This document shows positions 31,200 through 41,378 of a stretch of 64,000 bases of DNA, in pieces. The notes beneath the pieces are model-generated. The model was not told where the DNA came from. It saw only the letters and a program-made list of their open reading frames with translations, and searched no databases. The stretch is taken from contig NZ_SMFZ01000002.1 of NCBI RefSeq assembly GCF_004339565.1, forward strand, positions 1,178,001 through 1,242,000, read 5' to 3'. How positions within the stretch are numbered: position 1 is the first letter of the stretch; every line of letters begins with the position of its first letter. The stretch comes from Pseudonocardia endophytica (GTDB lineage Bacteria > Actinomycetota > Actinomycetes > Mycobacteriales > Pseudonocardiaceae). Made by a program: the position numbers and the translations under genes.

Positions 31200-32605
31200 C
31201 CGCGCACCCGGTGCTGCCCGGCGACCATGGCGAGGAGTTCGCGTCGCTGTCCCGGCCCGGGACGCCGCGCGCCGAGCGGTACGAGATCGGCCGGTCGATG
31301 CGCGAGCGGGCGCCGCGGCGCTCGCTCGCGCGCTGGTCGGCCGCGCTGCGGCGGCAGGACCCGATGGACATCGTCGCGGCGTCGAACGCGGGCCGCGAGC
31401 CGGACCTGATCGACGAGCGGCTGGACCGGATGGGCCGGTCGCCCTACGCGTTCCTGCGCGGCGTCGCGGCCGTGCACGCCGCGGACTTCTCGGTCCTGTC
31501 GAGCACCGGCATCCACCCGGTGATCTGCGGGGACGCCCACCTGGGGAACTTCGGCTTCTACGCCTCCCCGGAACGCGACCTGGTGTTCGACCTCAACGAC
31601 TTCGACGAGGCCCATCCCGGCGCGTGGGAATGGGATCTGCGACGGCTGGTGGCCAGCGTCTGGGTGGCCGGGCGGGAGAACGACGCCACCGAGGACCAGT
31701 GCGCGCACGCCGTCGCGCGCTGCGTCACGGCGTACCGGACGAACATCGCGCGGCTGGCCGAGGCGCCGCTGCTGGCCCGCAGCTACGAGCACCTCGAGGC
31801 CGACGACATGGAGGACCGCTCGAAGGGCCGGTCGCGGCGGGCCGTCGCCGCGGCCGCGAAGCGGGCACGCAAGCGCACGAGCGACCGTGCCCTTCCCCGC
31901 TTCGTGACCGACGACGGCGGGGAGCGCCGGATCGTCGTCGAACCCCCGGAGATCACCAGACCGGACGCGCCGACGCGGGCCGCGATCCTCGCCGCCCTCG
32001 ACGGGTACCTGCGGACGCTGCCGCCGCACTGGGCGCGGATCCTCGGCGGGTATCACGCGGTCGACGTGGCCCACAAGGTCGTCGGCGTCGGCTCGGTCGG
32101 GCTGCGCGCCTACCTCGTGCTGTGCGAGGGCTCCAGCCCCGACGATGTGTTGTTCCTGCAGCTCAAGCAGGCGCGACGGTCGGTCGTCGCCCCGTACGTG
32201 CACGGCAAGGAGGCGCTGCACTCGCATCAGGGCCAGCGCGTCGTCGAGTACCAGCAGGCCTTGCAGACCGTCTCCGACCCGCTGCTGGGGTGGACCACGG
32301 TCCAGGACAGGCAGTACTACGTGCGCCAGTTCCGGGACATGAAGGGCGCGATCGTGCTCGACGACCTGGACGCCGGAGCGCTGGCCGACTACGCCGCCGT
32401 CTGCGGCATGCTGCTGGCCAAGGGCCACGCCCGCACGAGCGGCGCGTCGATGATCGCCGGCTACCTCGGTGGGGGCGGGAAGGTGCGGGACGCGTTGTGC
32501 CGCTTCGCCCGCGAGTACGCCGACCAGACCGAAGCCGATCATGCACGGTTCCTGCGCGCGGTGCGGTCCGGGCAGCTGAGGGGTACGCCACCTGCGCAGG
32601 TGTGA
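31196..32605 (+). CDS. DUF2252 family protein
   Basis: A 469-residue protein of the DUF2252 family. Visible hallmarks are FLRGVAAVHAADFSVL, the kinase-like ICGDAHLGNFGFYASPERDLVFDLNDFDEAHPG, WEWDLRRLVASVWVAG, and a late DDVLFLQLKQARRS...VVEYQQALQT. The GDxHLGNFG and DLNDFDE segments resemble the catalytic and metal loops of aminoglycoside/lipid-kinase folds, so a small-molecule kinase-like activity is suspected; none is established to my knowledge. It is translationally coupled to rfbC (4-nt overlap), an odd partner. Confidence 0.88.
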   Translation: MTAHPVLPGDHGEEFASLSRPGTPRAERYEIGRSMRERAPRRSLARWSAALRRQDPMDIVAASNAGREPDLIDERLDRMGRSPYAFLRGVAAVHAADFSVLSSTGIHPVICGDAHLGNFGFYASPERDLVFDLNDFDEAHPGAWEWDLRRLVASVWVAGRENDATEDQCAHAVARCVTAYRTNIARLAEAPLLARSYEHLEADDMEDRSKGRSRRAVAAAAKRARKRTSDRALPRFVTDDGGERRIVVEPPEITRPDAPTRAAILAALDGYLRTLPPHWARILGGYHAVDVAHKVVGVGSVGLRAYLVLCEGSSPDDVLFLQLKQARRSVVAPYVHGKEALHSHQGQRVVEYQQALQTVSDPLLGWTTVQDRQYYVRQFRDMKGAIVLDDLDAGALADYAAVCGMLLAKGHARTSGASMIAGYLGGGGKVRDALCRFAREYADQTEADHARFLRAVRSGQLRGTPPAQV

Positions 32606-32633
32606 CGCGGGCGGATCCGATAGGTTTGCCCGC

Positions 32634-32861
32634 GTGACCGTCGTGGAGACCCTGCTGACCTTCGTGGTCGCGCCGGCCGCGCTGTACGGGTTGCTGGCGC
32701 TGTGGAACCTGGCGCGGCGCCCGGGCCGTCGCCCGCGCTACCGCGTCGGTGACCCGTGGCCGTACGAGCCGCTGTTCTGGATCGCGAACCCGGAGGGCGC
32801 GCACCTCCCGGCCGGCACCGCCGGCACCGACACCCGCGGAGGTACCGGTGGCACCTGGTGA
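32634..32861 (+). CDS. Small single-span membrane protein
   Basis: Function unknown. The 75-residue protein has one transmembrane helix (LLTFVVAPAALYGLLALWNLA, about 6-27) and an Arg-rich juxtamembrane segment. A conserved-looking cytoplasmic motif follows, RYRVGDPWPYEPLFWIANPEG, split around the Trp/Pro positions. The tail is Gly/Thr-rich. GTG start at 32634. It overlaps the next gene by 14 nt, so the two probably form one unit. Confidence 0.7.
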   Translation: MTVVETLLTFVVAPAALYGLLALWNLARRPGRRPRYRVGDPWPYEPLFWIANPEGAHLPAGTAGTDTRGGTGGTW

Positions 32862-33339
32862 GCACGGGCACGGTGGCGAGCTCGCCACCGTCCACCCCGA
32901 GGACCTGCCGGAAGGCGCGGTCGTCACGATCTCCGGCCGGATCTCGGCCGCCGAGAACTACCAGGAGCCGGACGGCCGGGAGCACCCGTTCACGCCGGTC
33001 CAGCTGTCCCGCCTGGACGAGGCGCTGACCGTCACGAGCCGGGAGACCGGCCTGCGGTTCGCGATCTACCTGGGCGACCTGGGGGAGAACTCGCGGACGA
33101 CCGCCGAGAACCTGCACTCCGAGATCGAGGGCTACGACGAGGCCGTGCTGGTCGCCGTCAGCCCCGAGCAGCGGCGGCTCGAGATCGTGACCGGGGCGGA
33201 GGCCAAGGTCCGGCTGCCGGACCGTGGTGCGAAGCTCGCGCTGATGAGCATGGTCTCCGCGTTCAAGGAGGGCGACCTGTTCGGCGGCCTGCTGAGCGGC
33301 CTGCGGATGCTCGCCGACCAGGCGGGCAACCGCCGCTGA
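32848..33339 (+). CDS. DUF5130-like (TPM-type fold) protein
   Basis: A 163-residue soluble protein resembling actinobacterial DUF5130 proteins. Recognisable parts are LSRLDEALTVTSRETGLRFAIYLGDLG, HSEIEGYDEAVLVAVSPEQRRLEIVTG, and a C-terminal helix SMVSAFKEGDLFGGLLSGLRMLADQ. The middle resembles the TPM fold, with repeated strand-helix units and a VTG turn. GTG at 32848 has GGAGG about 5 nt upstream and lies inside the previous gene. The role is unknown, and pairing with a small membrane protein suggests action near the membrane. Confidence 0.7.
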   Translation: MAPGEHGHGGELATVHPEDLPEGAVVTISGRISAAENYQEPDGREHPFTPVQLSRLDEALTVTSRETGLRFAIYLGDLGENSRTTAENLHSEIEGYDEAVLVAVSPEQRRLEIVTGAEAKVRLPDRGAKLALMSMVSAFKEGDLFGGLLSGLRMLADQAGNRR

Positions 33340-33427
33340 TCGTCGACGTCACCATTCGGTGACACCTGGTCCGGTGGGGCGGTGGGCCGTACCACGCCGG
33401 GTGATCTCGTGACTAAGGTGTGACCCC

Positions 33428-34126
33428 ATGGCGCGCACGGGCGGGGGCGAAGCTGGTGGGGGGTCGGGTGACACGCCCATCCTGATCGTGGACGACCACG
33501 AGCTCGTGGGTTCCTCGCTGGCGCAGAGCCTGCGCCACGAGGGGGAGGACGCCCGGTTCCAGCCGGTCCGCTCGGCGGCCGGGGTCCTGGAGACGGCCGG
33601 GCGCACCGAGCGCGGGCTGATCGTCCTCGACCTGGACCTCGGCCGGGACCCGGAGGGCAACCGGATCGACGGCGTCCGGCTCGTCGAACCCCTTGTCCGT
33701 GCCGGGTGGCGCGTGGTGGTGCTGTCCGGCAGCTCCGACGCCGGCCGGATCGGGTCCGCGCTCGCCGCGGGCGGGTTCGTCTGGGTGCCGAAGAACGCGC
33801 CGTTCCCGACGCTGCTCGCGGCGATCCGCGAGGCGCGGCAGGGCCGCTCGGTGATGCCCGCCGGCCGCCGCGAGGAACTGATCGAGATGCACCGCCGTCG
33901 CGAGGGCGAGCGGCGGGACCTGGTCACCAAGCTGGACAAGCTGACCCAGCGCGAGAAGGAGGTCCTCGCGCTGCTCGCCGCGGGCAAGCGGGCCCAGGCC
34001 GTCGCGGACCACTTCGTCGTGTCGCTGGCGACCGTACGGACCCAGATCCGGGCGGTGCTGACGAAGCTGGAGGTGGGGTCGCAGCTGGAGGCGGTCGCGC
34101 TGTACCGGAAGGCCCACGGAGGCTGA
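33428..34126 (+). CDS. LuxR/NarL-type response regulator
   Basis: DNA-binding response regulator of 232 residues. The receiver domain spans about 17-130, with acidic pocket VDDHE, phospho-acceptor Asp in LIVLDLDLG near 67, and conserved Lys in WVPKNAPFP. The LuxR-type HTH at about 170-230 has LTQREKEVLALLAAGKRAQAVADHF and VRTQIRAVLTKLEVGSQLEAV. ATG at 33428. The histidine kinase at 34216 follows in the same direction and is its likely partner. Target genes are unknown. Confidence 0.92.
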   Translation: MARTGGGEAGGGSGDTPILIVDDHELVGSSLAQSLRHEGEDARFQPVRSAAGVLETAGRTERGLIVLDLDLGRDPEGNRIDGVRLVEPLVRAGWRVVVLSGSSDAGRIGSALAAGGFVWVPKNAPFPTLLAAIREARQGRSVMPAGRREELIEMHRRREGERRDLVTKLDKLTQREKEVLALLAAGKRAQAVADHFVVSLATVRTQIRAVLTKLEVGSQLEAVALYRKAHGG

Positions 34127-34215
34127 CTACTCCTGCCGGGCGACCTGCGTCCGTGTGGTCATCCGGCCGTTCTAGACTCCCGTCTCATCAATCCTGGTGA
34201 ACGAGGGGGCCTGCG

Positions 34216-35691
34216 GTGGCGGTCGGCGTGACCAGTGTGCTGGGGCGTCTACGCATCGCGCGGTTCTTCGCCAGCCAGCTGCGCGACGTCGTCGTGGTCG
34301 CCGCGATCTGCGTGATCGTGGTCGCGCTGTCCCGGTCCGACTTCGTCGGCAACCAGATCGACCCGGTCAACGGGACCTACGGCCTCATCCTCGTCACCGC
34401 GGGCCTCGGCGCCGGTGCCTCGCTGTGCGCGCTGGTGACCTACCGGCTCACCGGCGACCCGCGGCCCGCCTGGATCGCGGCCGCGCTCGCCCTCTACGGC
34501 GTCTTCGTGCTGCCGCTGAGCTCGATCACGCTGACGGATCCGCGGAACGCGAGCGGGCGCGTCGCCACGCTGACCATGTTCGTCATCGCGCTGGCGATCA
34601 TGTTGGTGGGCGTGCGCAAGACGGAGTCGCTGCGCGCCAGGGGGGCCCTGTTCGGTCTCGTGATCGGCGGTGCGGCCGGCCTGGGGGTCGCGGCGCTGCC
34701 GGACACGCCGGCGATGCTGGCGTTCGCGCAGGGGCGTACGACGACGATCATCGCGCTGATCGGGTGGACCGTCGTGTCGCTCGTCTTCCTGATCGACGGG
34801 TACCGCATCACGAACCCCCGCCGGGCCCGTCTGGGGCTCGGGCTGCTCGTGGTGGCCGCGTCCCTGCTCTACCGCGAGGCGGTCGGGACCGCCATGCCGA
34901 CCGAGCTCGTCTGGCCGGCGCTGCGCGTCGTCGGCATGGCCGTCGTGCTCCTCGCCCTGCTGCAGGTGGTGCAGCGCTCGGTGTCCACGCTGCAGTCCGA
35001 CTACGACCAGGTCCAGGCGCGGCTCGCGCACGCCGCAGAGATCCTCGAGTCGACGACCGACCTGTCCGCGGAGCGCGACCACGAGCTGAAGAACGGCCTC
35101 GTCGCGCTCGCCGGCGTGGTGCACGTGCTGAGCAGCAGCGACGGCGACGAGGAGGGGGAGCGGTTCCGGCAGCTGCTGCTCAACGAGCTCTCCCGGCTGC
35201 GCAAGATGCTGGAGACCCCGGTCGCCGAGCAGCTCGATCCGGTTCCCCCCGACGACGAGATCGAGGGCCATCTCGTGCGCCCGGTGCTGGAGAACGTCGT
35301 CGGCATGCGGGTCCACCAGGACATCGACCTGCAGACCGAGGGCGACCTGTTCGCGGCCACCGAGTCGTCGGTGACCGAGCAGATCGTGACGAACCTGCTG
35401 GTCAACTGCGACCGGCACGCGCCCGGCACGCCGGTGGTGGTGCGCGGGCGACCGGGCAACGACGGCACCGTGGTGATCGAGGTGCGCGACCGCGGTCCCG
35501 GACTGCCGGTCGGTGGTGAGGACGCCGTGTTCGAGCGCGGCGTGCACGACGAGTCGGCCGGCGGCAGCGGACTCGGGCTGCACATCAGCCGGAGGATGGC
35601 TGAGGAGAACGGCGGCTCGCTCCAGCTCCAGACGGTCCAGGATCCCATCGGCTGTCTGGCGGTACTGACGCTACCGTCCGTGCCTGTCTGA
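34216..35691 (+). CDS. Membrane histidine kinase
   Basis: Sensor kinase of 491 residues. The first 260 are a membrane sensor with about seven or eight hydrophobic helices and no large extracellular domain. The dimerisation region holds the likely phospho-His in SAERDHELKNGLVALAGVVHV near 288. The ATPase domain has an N-box NLLVNCDRHAPGTPV near 395, IEVRDRGPGLP and GGSGLGLHISRRM near 449. GTG at 34216. It probably signals to the regulator encoded just upstream. The signal, perhaps a membrane or lipid state, cannot be read from sequence. Confidence 0.88.
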   Translation: MAVGVTSVLGRLRIARFFASQLRDVVVVAAICVIVVALSRSDFVGNQIDPVNGTYGLILVTAGLGAGASLCALVTYRLTGDPRPAWIAAALALYGVFVLPLSSITLTDPRNASGRVATLTMFVIALAIMLVGVRKTESLRARGALFGLVIGGAAGLGVAALPDTPAMLAFAQGRTTTIIALIGWTVVSLVFLIDGYRITNPRRARLGLGLLVVAASLLYREAVGTAMPTELVWPALRVVGMAVVLLALLQVVQRSVSTLQSDYDQVQARLAHAAEILESTTDLSAERDHELKNGLVALAGVVHVLSSSDGDEEGERFRQLLLNELSRLRKMLETPVAEQLDPVPPDDEIEGHLVRPVLENVVGMRVHQDIDLQTEGDLFAATESSVTEQIVTNLLVNCDRHAPGTPVVVRGRPGNDGTVVIEVRDRGPGLPVGGEDAVFERGVHDESAGGSGLGLHISRRMAEENGGSLQLQTVQDPIGCLAVLTLPSVPV

Positions 35692-35716
35692 CCCCCTGTG
35701 GTGCGACTCGAACGTG

Positions 35717-35776
35717 TGATTCACATCCGGTGACTCTCCTCGCATACTGTCGCTACGTACGGACGTCGACGTCCGT
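35717..35776 (+). promoter_or_regulatory. Palindromes upstream of the small Cys-rich gene
   Basis: TGTGATTCACA (35717-35727) is a perfect dyad. Further downstream, ACGGACGTCGACGTCCGT (35759-35776) is an 18-bp perfect palindrome. Both lie upstream of the TGAGGAGG ribosome site at 35783-35790. A promoter and operator region is likely. Confidence 0.5.
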
Positions 35777-35795
35777 CAGCACTGAGGAGGTCACC

Positions 35796-36167
35796 ATGGG
35801 GGAGACGCACCAGGAGGGGCCCGGCAGCACCGGACGCCGTCCGGCACGCCCCGCCCCGACCCCGTCGGCACCCGGATCCGCGGTCCTGACGCCGCCCACC
35901 GGCCTGCCGGCCGTGGGCACGCCGTCGGTCCCACAGCAGCGCACGGCACCGGAGTCGACCACGCCGGAGCCCGTCCGCGAGGCGCCGCCCGCACCACCGG
36001 CGGTCGCGGTGCGGATGTGCACCTGCGGGCACCCGGAGGAGATGCACGAGCACTACCGCTCCGGGGACGACTGTGGCGCCTGCGGCCCGCGCACGTGCGC
36101 GTCGTTCACCGACCGGGCGGACGACGTGGGCCCGCTGCGTCGCGCCGTCCGCCGCCTGCGCGGCTGA
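35796..36167 (+). CDS. Small protein with C-terminal Cys/His cluster
   Basis: Function unknown. The 123-residue protein has a long Pro/Ala/Thr-rich, probably disordered N-terminal half (1-72). A compact C-terminal segment follows with five Cys and three His: RMCTCGHPEEMHEHYRSG, then DDCGACGPRTCASF. This suggests a metal-binding knuckle, most likely zinc. ATG at 35796 has an ideal TGAGGAGG site 5 nt upstream. A long terminator follows at 36175. Confidence 0.75.
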   Translation: MGETHQEGPGSTGRRPARPAPTPSAPGSAVLTPPTGLPAVGTPSVPQQRTAPESTTPEPVREAPPAPPAVAVRMCTCGHPEEMHEHYRSGDDCGACGPRTCASFTDRADDVGPLRRAVRRLRG

Positions 36168-36174
36168 GCAGACC

Positions 36175-36217
36175 CACCGCGGCCCCTCTCCCCGATCCGG
36201 GGAGAGGGGCCGCGGTG
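36175..36217. terminator. Strong bidirectional terminator
   Basis: A perfect 20-bp stem (36175-36194 with 36198-36217) with a 3-nt loop begins CACCGCGGCCCCTCTCCCCG. It lies 7 nt after the small Cys-rich gene and 16 nt before the convergent pepN stop, so it can terminate both. Confidence 0.9.
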
Positions 36218-36233
36218 CGTCCGGGGCCGTCGT

Positions 36234-38834
<2,601 letters not shown>

Positions 38835-38945
38835 GGGGTCCTCTCCATCGGGTCGCCGGGAATCCAATCACGTCCCGCTCTCCGTCACCCGACCATTCCC
38901 CGCCCGGCGGGAACAGGCACGGGCACCCGGTGTGTTGCCACGGTC

Positions 38946-39566
38946 ATGACGACTGCTGCTGACCGTGCCCGCGTCGACGTCTGGTTCGACCCGCTGTGTC
39001 CGTGGGCGTGGCTGACGTCCCGCTGGGTGCTCGAGGTCGAGAAGGTGCGCGACGTGGACGTGGCGTTCCACGTGATGAGCCTCGCCGTGCTCAACGAGGG
39101 CCGGGACCTGCCCGAGAACTACCGCGAGATGATGACGAAGGCCTGGGGCCCGGTGCGCGTGTGCATCGCCGCCGCCGAGCAGCACGGCCAGGAGATCCTC
39201 CGCCCGCTCTACACGGCGTTCGGCGAGGAGATCCACAACCGGCAGAACAAGGACTTCGACGACGTCATCGGGAAGGTCCTCAAGGAGCTCGACCTCCCGG
39301 CGTCGCTGGCCGACGCCGCGTACTCCACCGAGTACGACGAGAAGCTGCGCACGAGCCACCACGCCGGGATGGATCCGGTCGGTCTGGACGTCGGCACGCC
39401 GACGATCCACGTCAACGGCGTCGCGTTCTTCGGCCCGGTGATCTCGAAGGTCCCGCACGGCGAGAAGGCCGGACGGCTCTTCGACGGCGCCGTGCTGATG
39501 GCCGAGGACCCGCACTTCTTCGAGCTCAAGCGGACCCGTACCGAGGACCCCGACTTCGACTACTGA
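38946..39566 (+). CDS. DsbA-like thioredoxin-fold protein (mycothiol-dependent nitroreductase type)
   Basis: A 206-residue thioredoxin-fold protein resembling M. tuberculosis Rv2466c. It has VWFDPLCPWAWLTSRWVLEVE at the start, FHVMSLAVLNEGRDLPENY, and the cis-Pro loop VGTPTIHVNGVAFFGPVIS. The active site is CPWA rather than CPWC, so only one cysteine is present and a monothiol mechanism with mycothiol is likely. No signal peptide is seen, so it is cytoplasmic. It sits just upstream of the aldehyde dehydrogenase in the same direction. Confidence 0.85.
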   Translation: MTTAADRARVDVWFDPLCPWAWLTSRWVLEVEKVRDVDVAFHVMSLAVLNEGRDLPENYREMMTKAWGPVRVCIAAAEQHGQEILRPLYTAFGEEIHNRQNKDFDDVIGKVLKELDLPASLADAAYSTEYDEKLRTSHHAGMDPVGLDVGTPTIHVNGVAFFGPVISKVPHGEKAGRLFDGAVLMAEDPHFFELKRTRTEDPDFDY

Positions 39567-39601
39567 GGTGAGGGCGCCCTCACTCGTGTGAGGATGGGGT
39601 C

Positions 39602-41011
39602 ATGACCTCGTTGCAGCACTTCATCGACGGCGCCGACGTCTCGGGTGGGTCCGAGCGCATCGACGTCGTGAACCCGGCGACCGGCGCGGTCGTCGGCAGC
39701 GTCCCGGCCGGGACCGCCGCCGACGTCGACCGCGCCGTCGCCGCGGCCCGCGCCGCGTTCCCCGGCTGGTCGCAGACGCCGGTCGACGAGCGCGCGGAGG
39801 TCGTCCGGAAGATCTCGGACGGGATCAAGGAGCGGGCCGAGGAGATCGCGTCGACGATCACCGCCGAGATGGGCTCGCCGATCACGTTCTCGCGCAAGGT
39901 CCAGGTGTCGATGCCGATCGGCTCGTCGAAGTCGATCTCGAAGCTGGCCGCCGACTTCCCGTGGACCGAGGAGATCGGCAACTCGCTCGTCGTGCGCGAG
40001 CCGATCGGTGTGGTCGGCGCGATCACGCCGTGGAACTACCCGCTGCACCAGATCGTCGCCAAGGTCGCGCCCGCGCTGCTGGCGGGCAACACGGTCGTGC
40101 TGAAGCCGACCGAGGTGGCGCCGCTCACCTCGGCGATCCTGGCCTCGATCGCCACGGAGGCCGGGCTCCCCGCAGGCGCGTTCAACATCGTGCACGGCAC
40201 CGGCCCCGTCGCCGGTGAGGCGATCGCGGCCCACCCGGACGTCGACATGGTCTCGTTCACCGGCTCCACCCGGGCCGGGAAGCGCGTGTCCGCCGTTGCG
40301 TCGGACACGGTCAAGCGCGTCGCGCTCGAGCTGGGCGGCAAGTCGGCCAACGTGATCCTCGACGACGCCGAGCTCGGCGAGGCGGTCAAGGTCGGCCTCG
40401 GCAACGCGTGGATCAACGGCGGGCAGACCTGCACCGCGTGGACCCGCATGCTCGTCCCGGCCGCGCGCCAGGACGAGATCCTCGAGCAGCTCGTCGGAGC
40501 CGCCGAGAAGTACAGCGTCGGCGACCCGACCGACGAGTCCACCCGGATCGGCCCGATGTCGTCGACCGCGCAGCAGGAGCGGGTGGCGTCGTACGTGGAG
40601 CGGGGGATCTCCGACGGTGCCCGCGTCGTCTTCGGCGGCTCCGGTGCCGTCGAGGGGCTCGAGGGCGGGGCGTACGTCCGTCCGACGATCTTCGCCGACG
40701 TCGACCCGGACGCCGTGATCGCCCAGGAGGAGATCTTCGGCCCGGTGCTGTCGGTGATCCCGTACTCCGACGAGGACGAGGCCGTCGCGATCGCCAACCG
40801 CTCGATCTACGGCCTGGCCGGCGCCGTGTTCGGCGAGCAGGACCACGCGATGTCCGTGGCCCGTCGCCTGCGTACCGGGCAGGTCGACGTGAACGGCGGG
40901 GCGTTCAACATCCTCGCCCCGTTCGGGGGCTACAAGCAGTCCGGCAACGGCCGGGAACTGGGCCGCTGGGGCCTGGAGGAGTTCCTGGAGACGAAGTCGA
41001 TCCAGCAGTGA
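39602..41011 (+). CDS. NAD(P)-dependent aldehyde dehydrogenase
   Basis: Oxidises an aldehyde to the acid. The 469-residue protein has all main family motifs: ITPWNYPLHQ, KPTEVAPLTS, FTGSTRAGKRV, the Glu in LELGGKSANVIL, and the catalytic Cys in INGGQTCTAWTRM. EIFGPVLSV and FGGYKQSGNGRELG follow. The substrate is unknown. ATG at 39602 lies 35 nt after the DsbA-like gene, so they may be co-transcribed. A long palindrome at 41054 lies downstream as a possible terminator. Confidence 0.93.
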   Translation: MTSLQHFIDGADVSGGSERIDVVNPATGAVVGSVPAGTAADVDRAVAAARAAFPGWSQTPVDERAEVVRKISDGIKERAEEIASTITAEMGSPITFSRKVQVSMPIGSSKSISKLAADFPWTEEIGNSLVVREPIGVVGAITPWNYPLHQIVAKVAPALLAGNTVVLKPTEVAPLTSAILASIATEAGLPAGAFNIVHGTGPVAGEAIAAHPDVDMVSFTGSTRAGKRVSAVASDTVKRVALELGGKSANVILDDAELGEAVKVGLGNAWINGGQTCTAWTRMLVPAARQDEILEQLVGAAEKYSVGDPTDESTRIGPMSSTAQQERVASYVERGISDGARVVFGGSGAVEGLEGGAYVRPTIFADVDPDAVIAQEEIFGPVLSVIPYSDEDEAVAIANRSIYGLAGAVFGEQDHAMSVARRLRTGQVDVNGGAFNILAPFGGYKQSGNGRELGRWGLEEFLETKSIQQ

Positions 41012-41053
41012 GCGCCTGACCGGCTGGCCCCGGCTCCGGTCCCGCCCGATCTC

Positions 41054-41106
41054 CGAACGAACGGCACCTTCGTGCAGTGTGATTGCTCGAAGGTGCCGTC
41101 CGTTCG
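41054..41106. repeat. Long palindrome, family B, copy 1
   Basis: Arms CGAACGAACGGCACCTTCG (41054-41072) and CGAAGGTGCCGTCCGTTCG (41088-41106) pair with one mismatch. The 15-nt loop can itself pair GCAGT with ATTGC around a triloop, so nearly all 53 bases form one hairpin. It lies after the aldehyde dehydrogenase and probably terminates it. A close copy is at 55737-55789. Confidence 0.85.
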
Positions 41107-41176
41107 GCTGGGGCGGGGGCCGGCTGGGCGGGCCGTGTCCGGCGCGACGGCCGAGTCGGGGCGTCGTGAGCGCCGG

Positions 41177-41278
41177 AACGTGCCGCTCGACCGGCCGTCG
41201 AAATCGACTGGAACGTTGTGGCTGTCACGACCGCCGTAACGTTCCACTCGAATCGTGGCGCGCACCGGCCGGCACGTT
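41177..41278. repeat. Nested inverted repeat, family A, copy 2
   Basis: Inner arms around TCGACTGGAACGTT (ending 41217) and AACGTTCCACTCGA (from 41238) enclose a 20-nt loop, the same spacing as copy 1. An outer half-site AACGTGCCGCTCGAC is at 41177-41191 and a partial one at 41271-41278. It lies upstream of the Rpf-like gene. Confidence 0.75.
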
Positions 41279-41378
41279 GTGGCTGTTGCTCGCCCCTCGT
41301 GCCGCGAGCGTGTGTCGATAGTGAACGGTTCCGGCCGTTCCGCCTCGGGCGGGCGCGGCGGCCGGGCAGTGTGCCGGC

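Noticed and set aside
41012..41378. Possible ydaO/c-di-AMP riboswitch upstream of the Rpf-like gene
   Set aside because: The region is filled by family A and B palindromes, and no riboswitch core could be traced.
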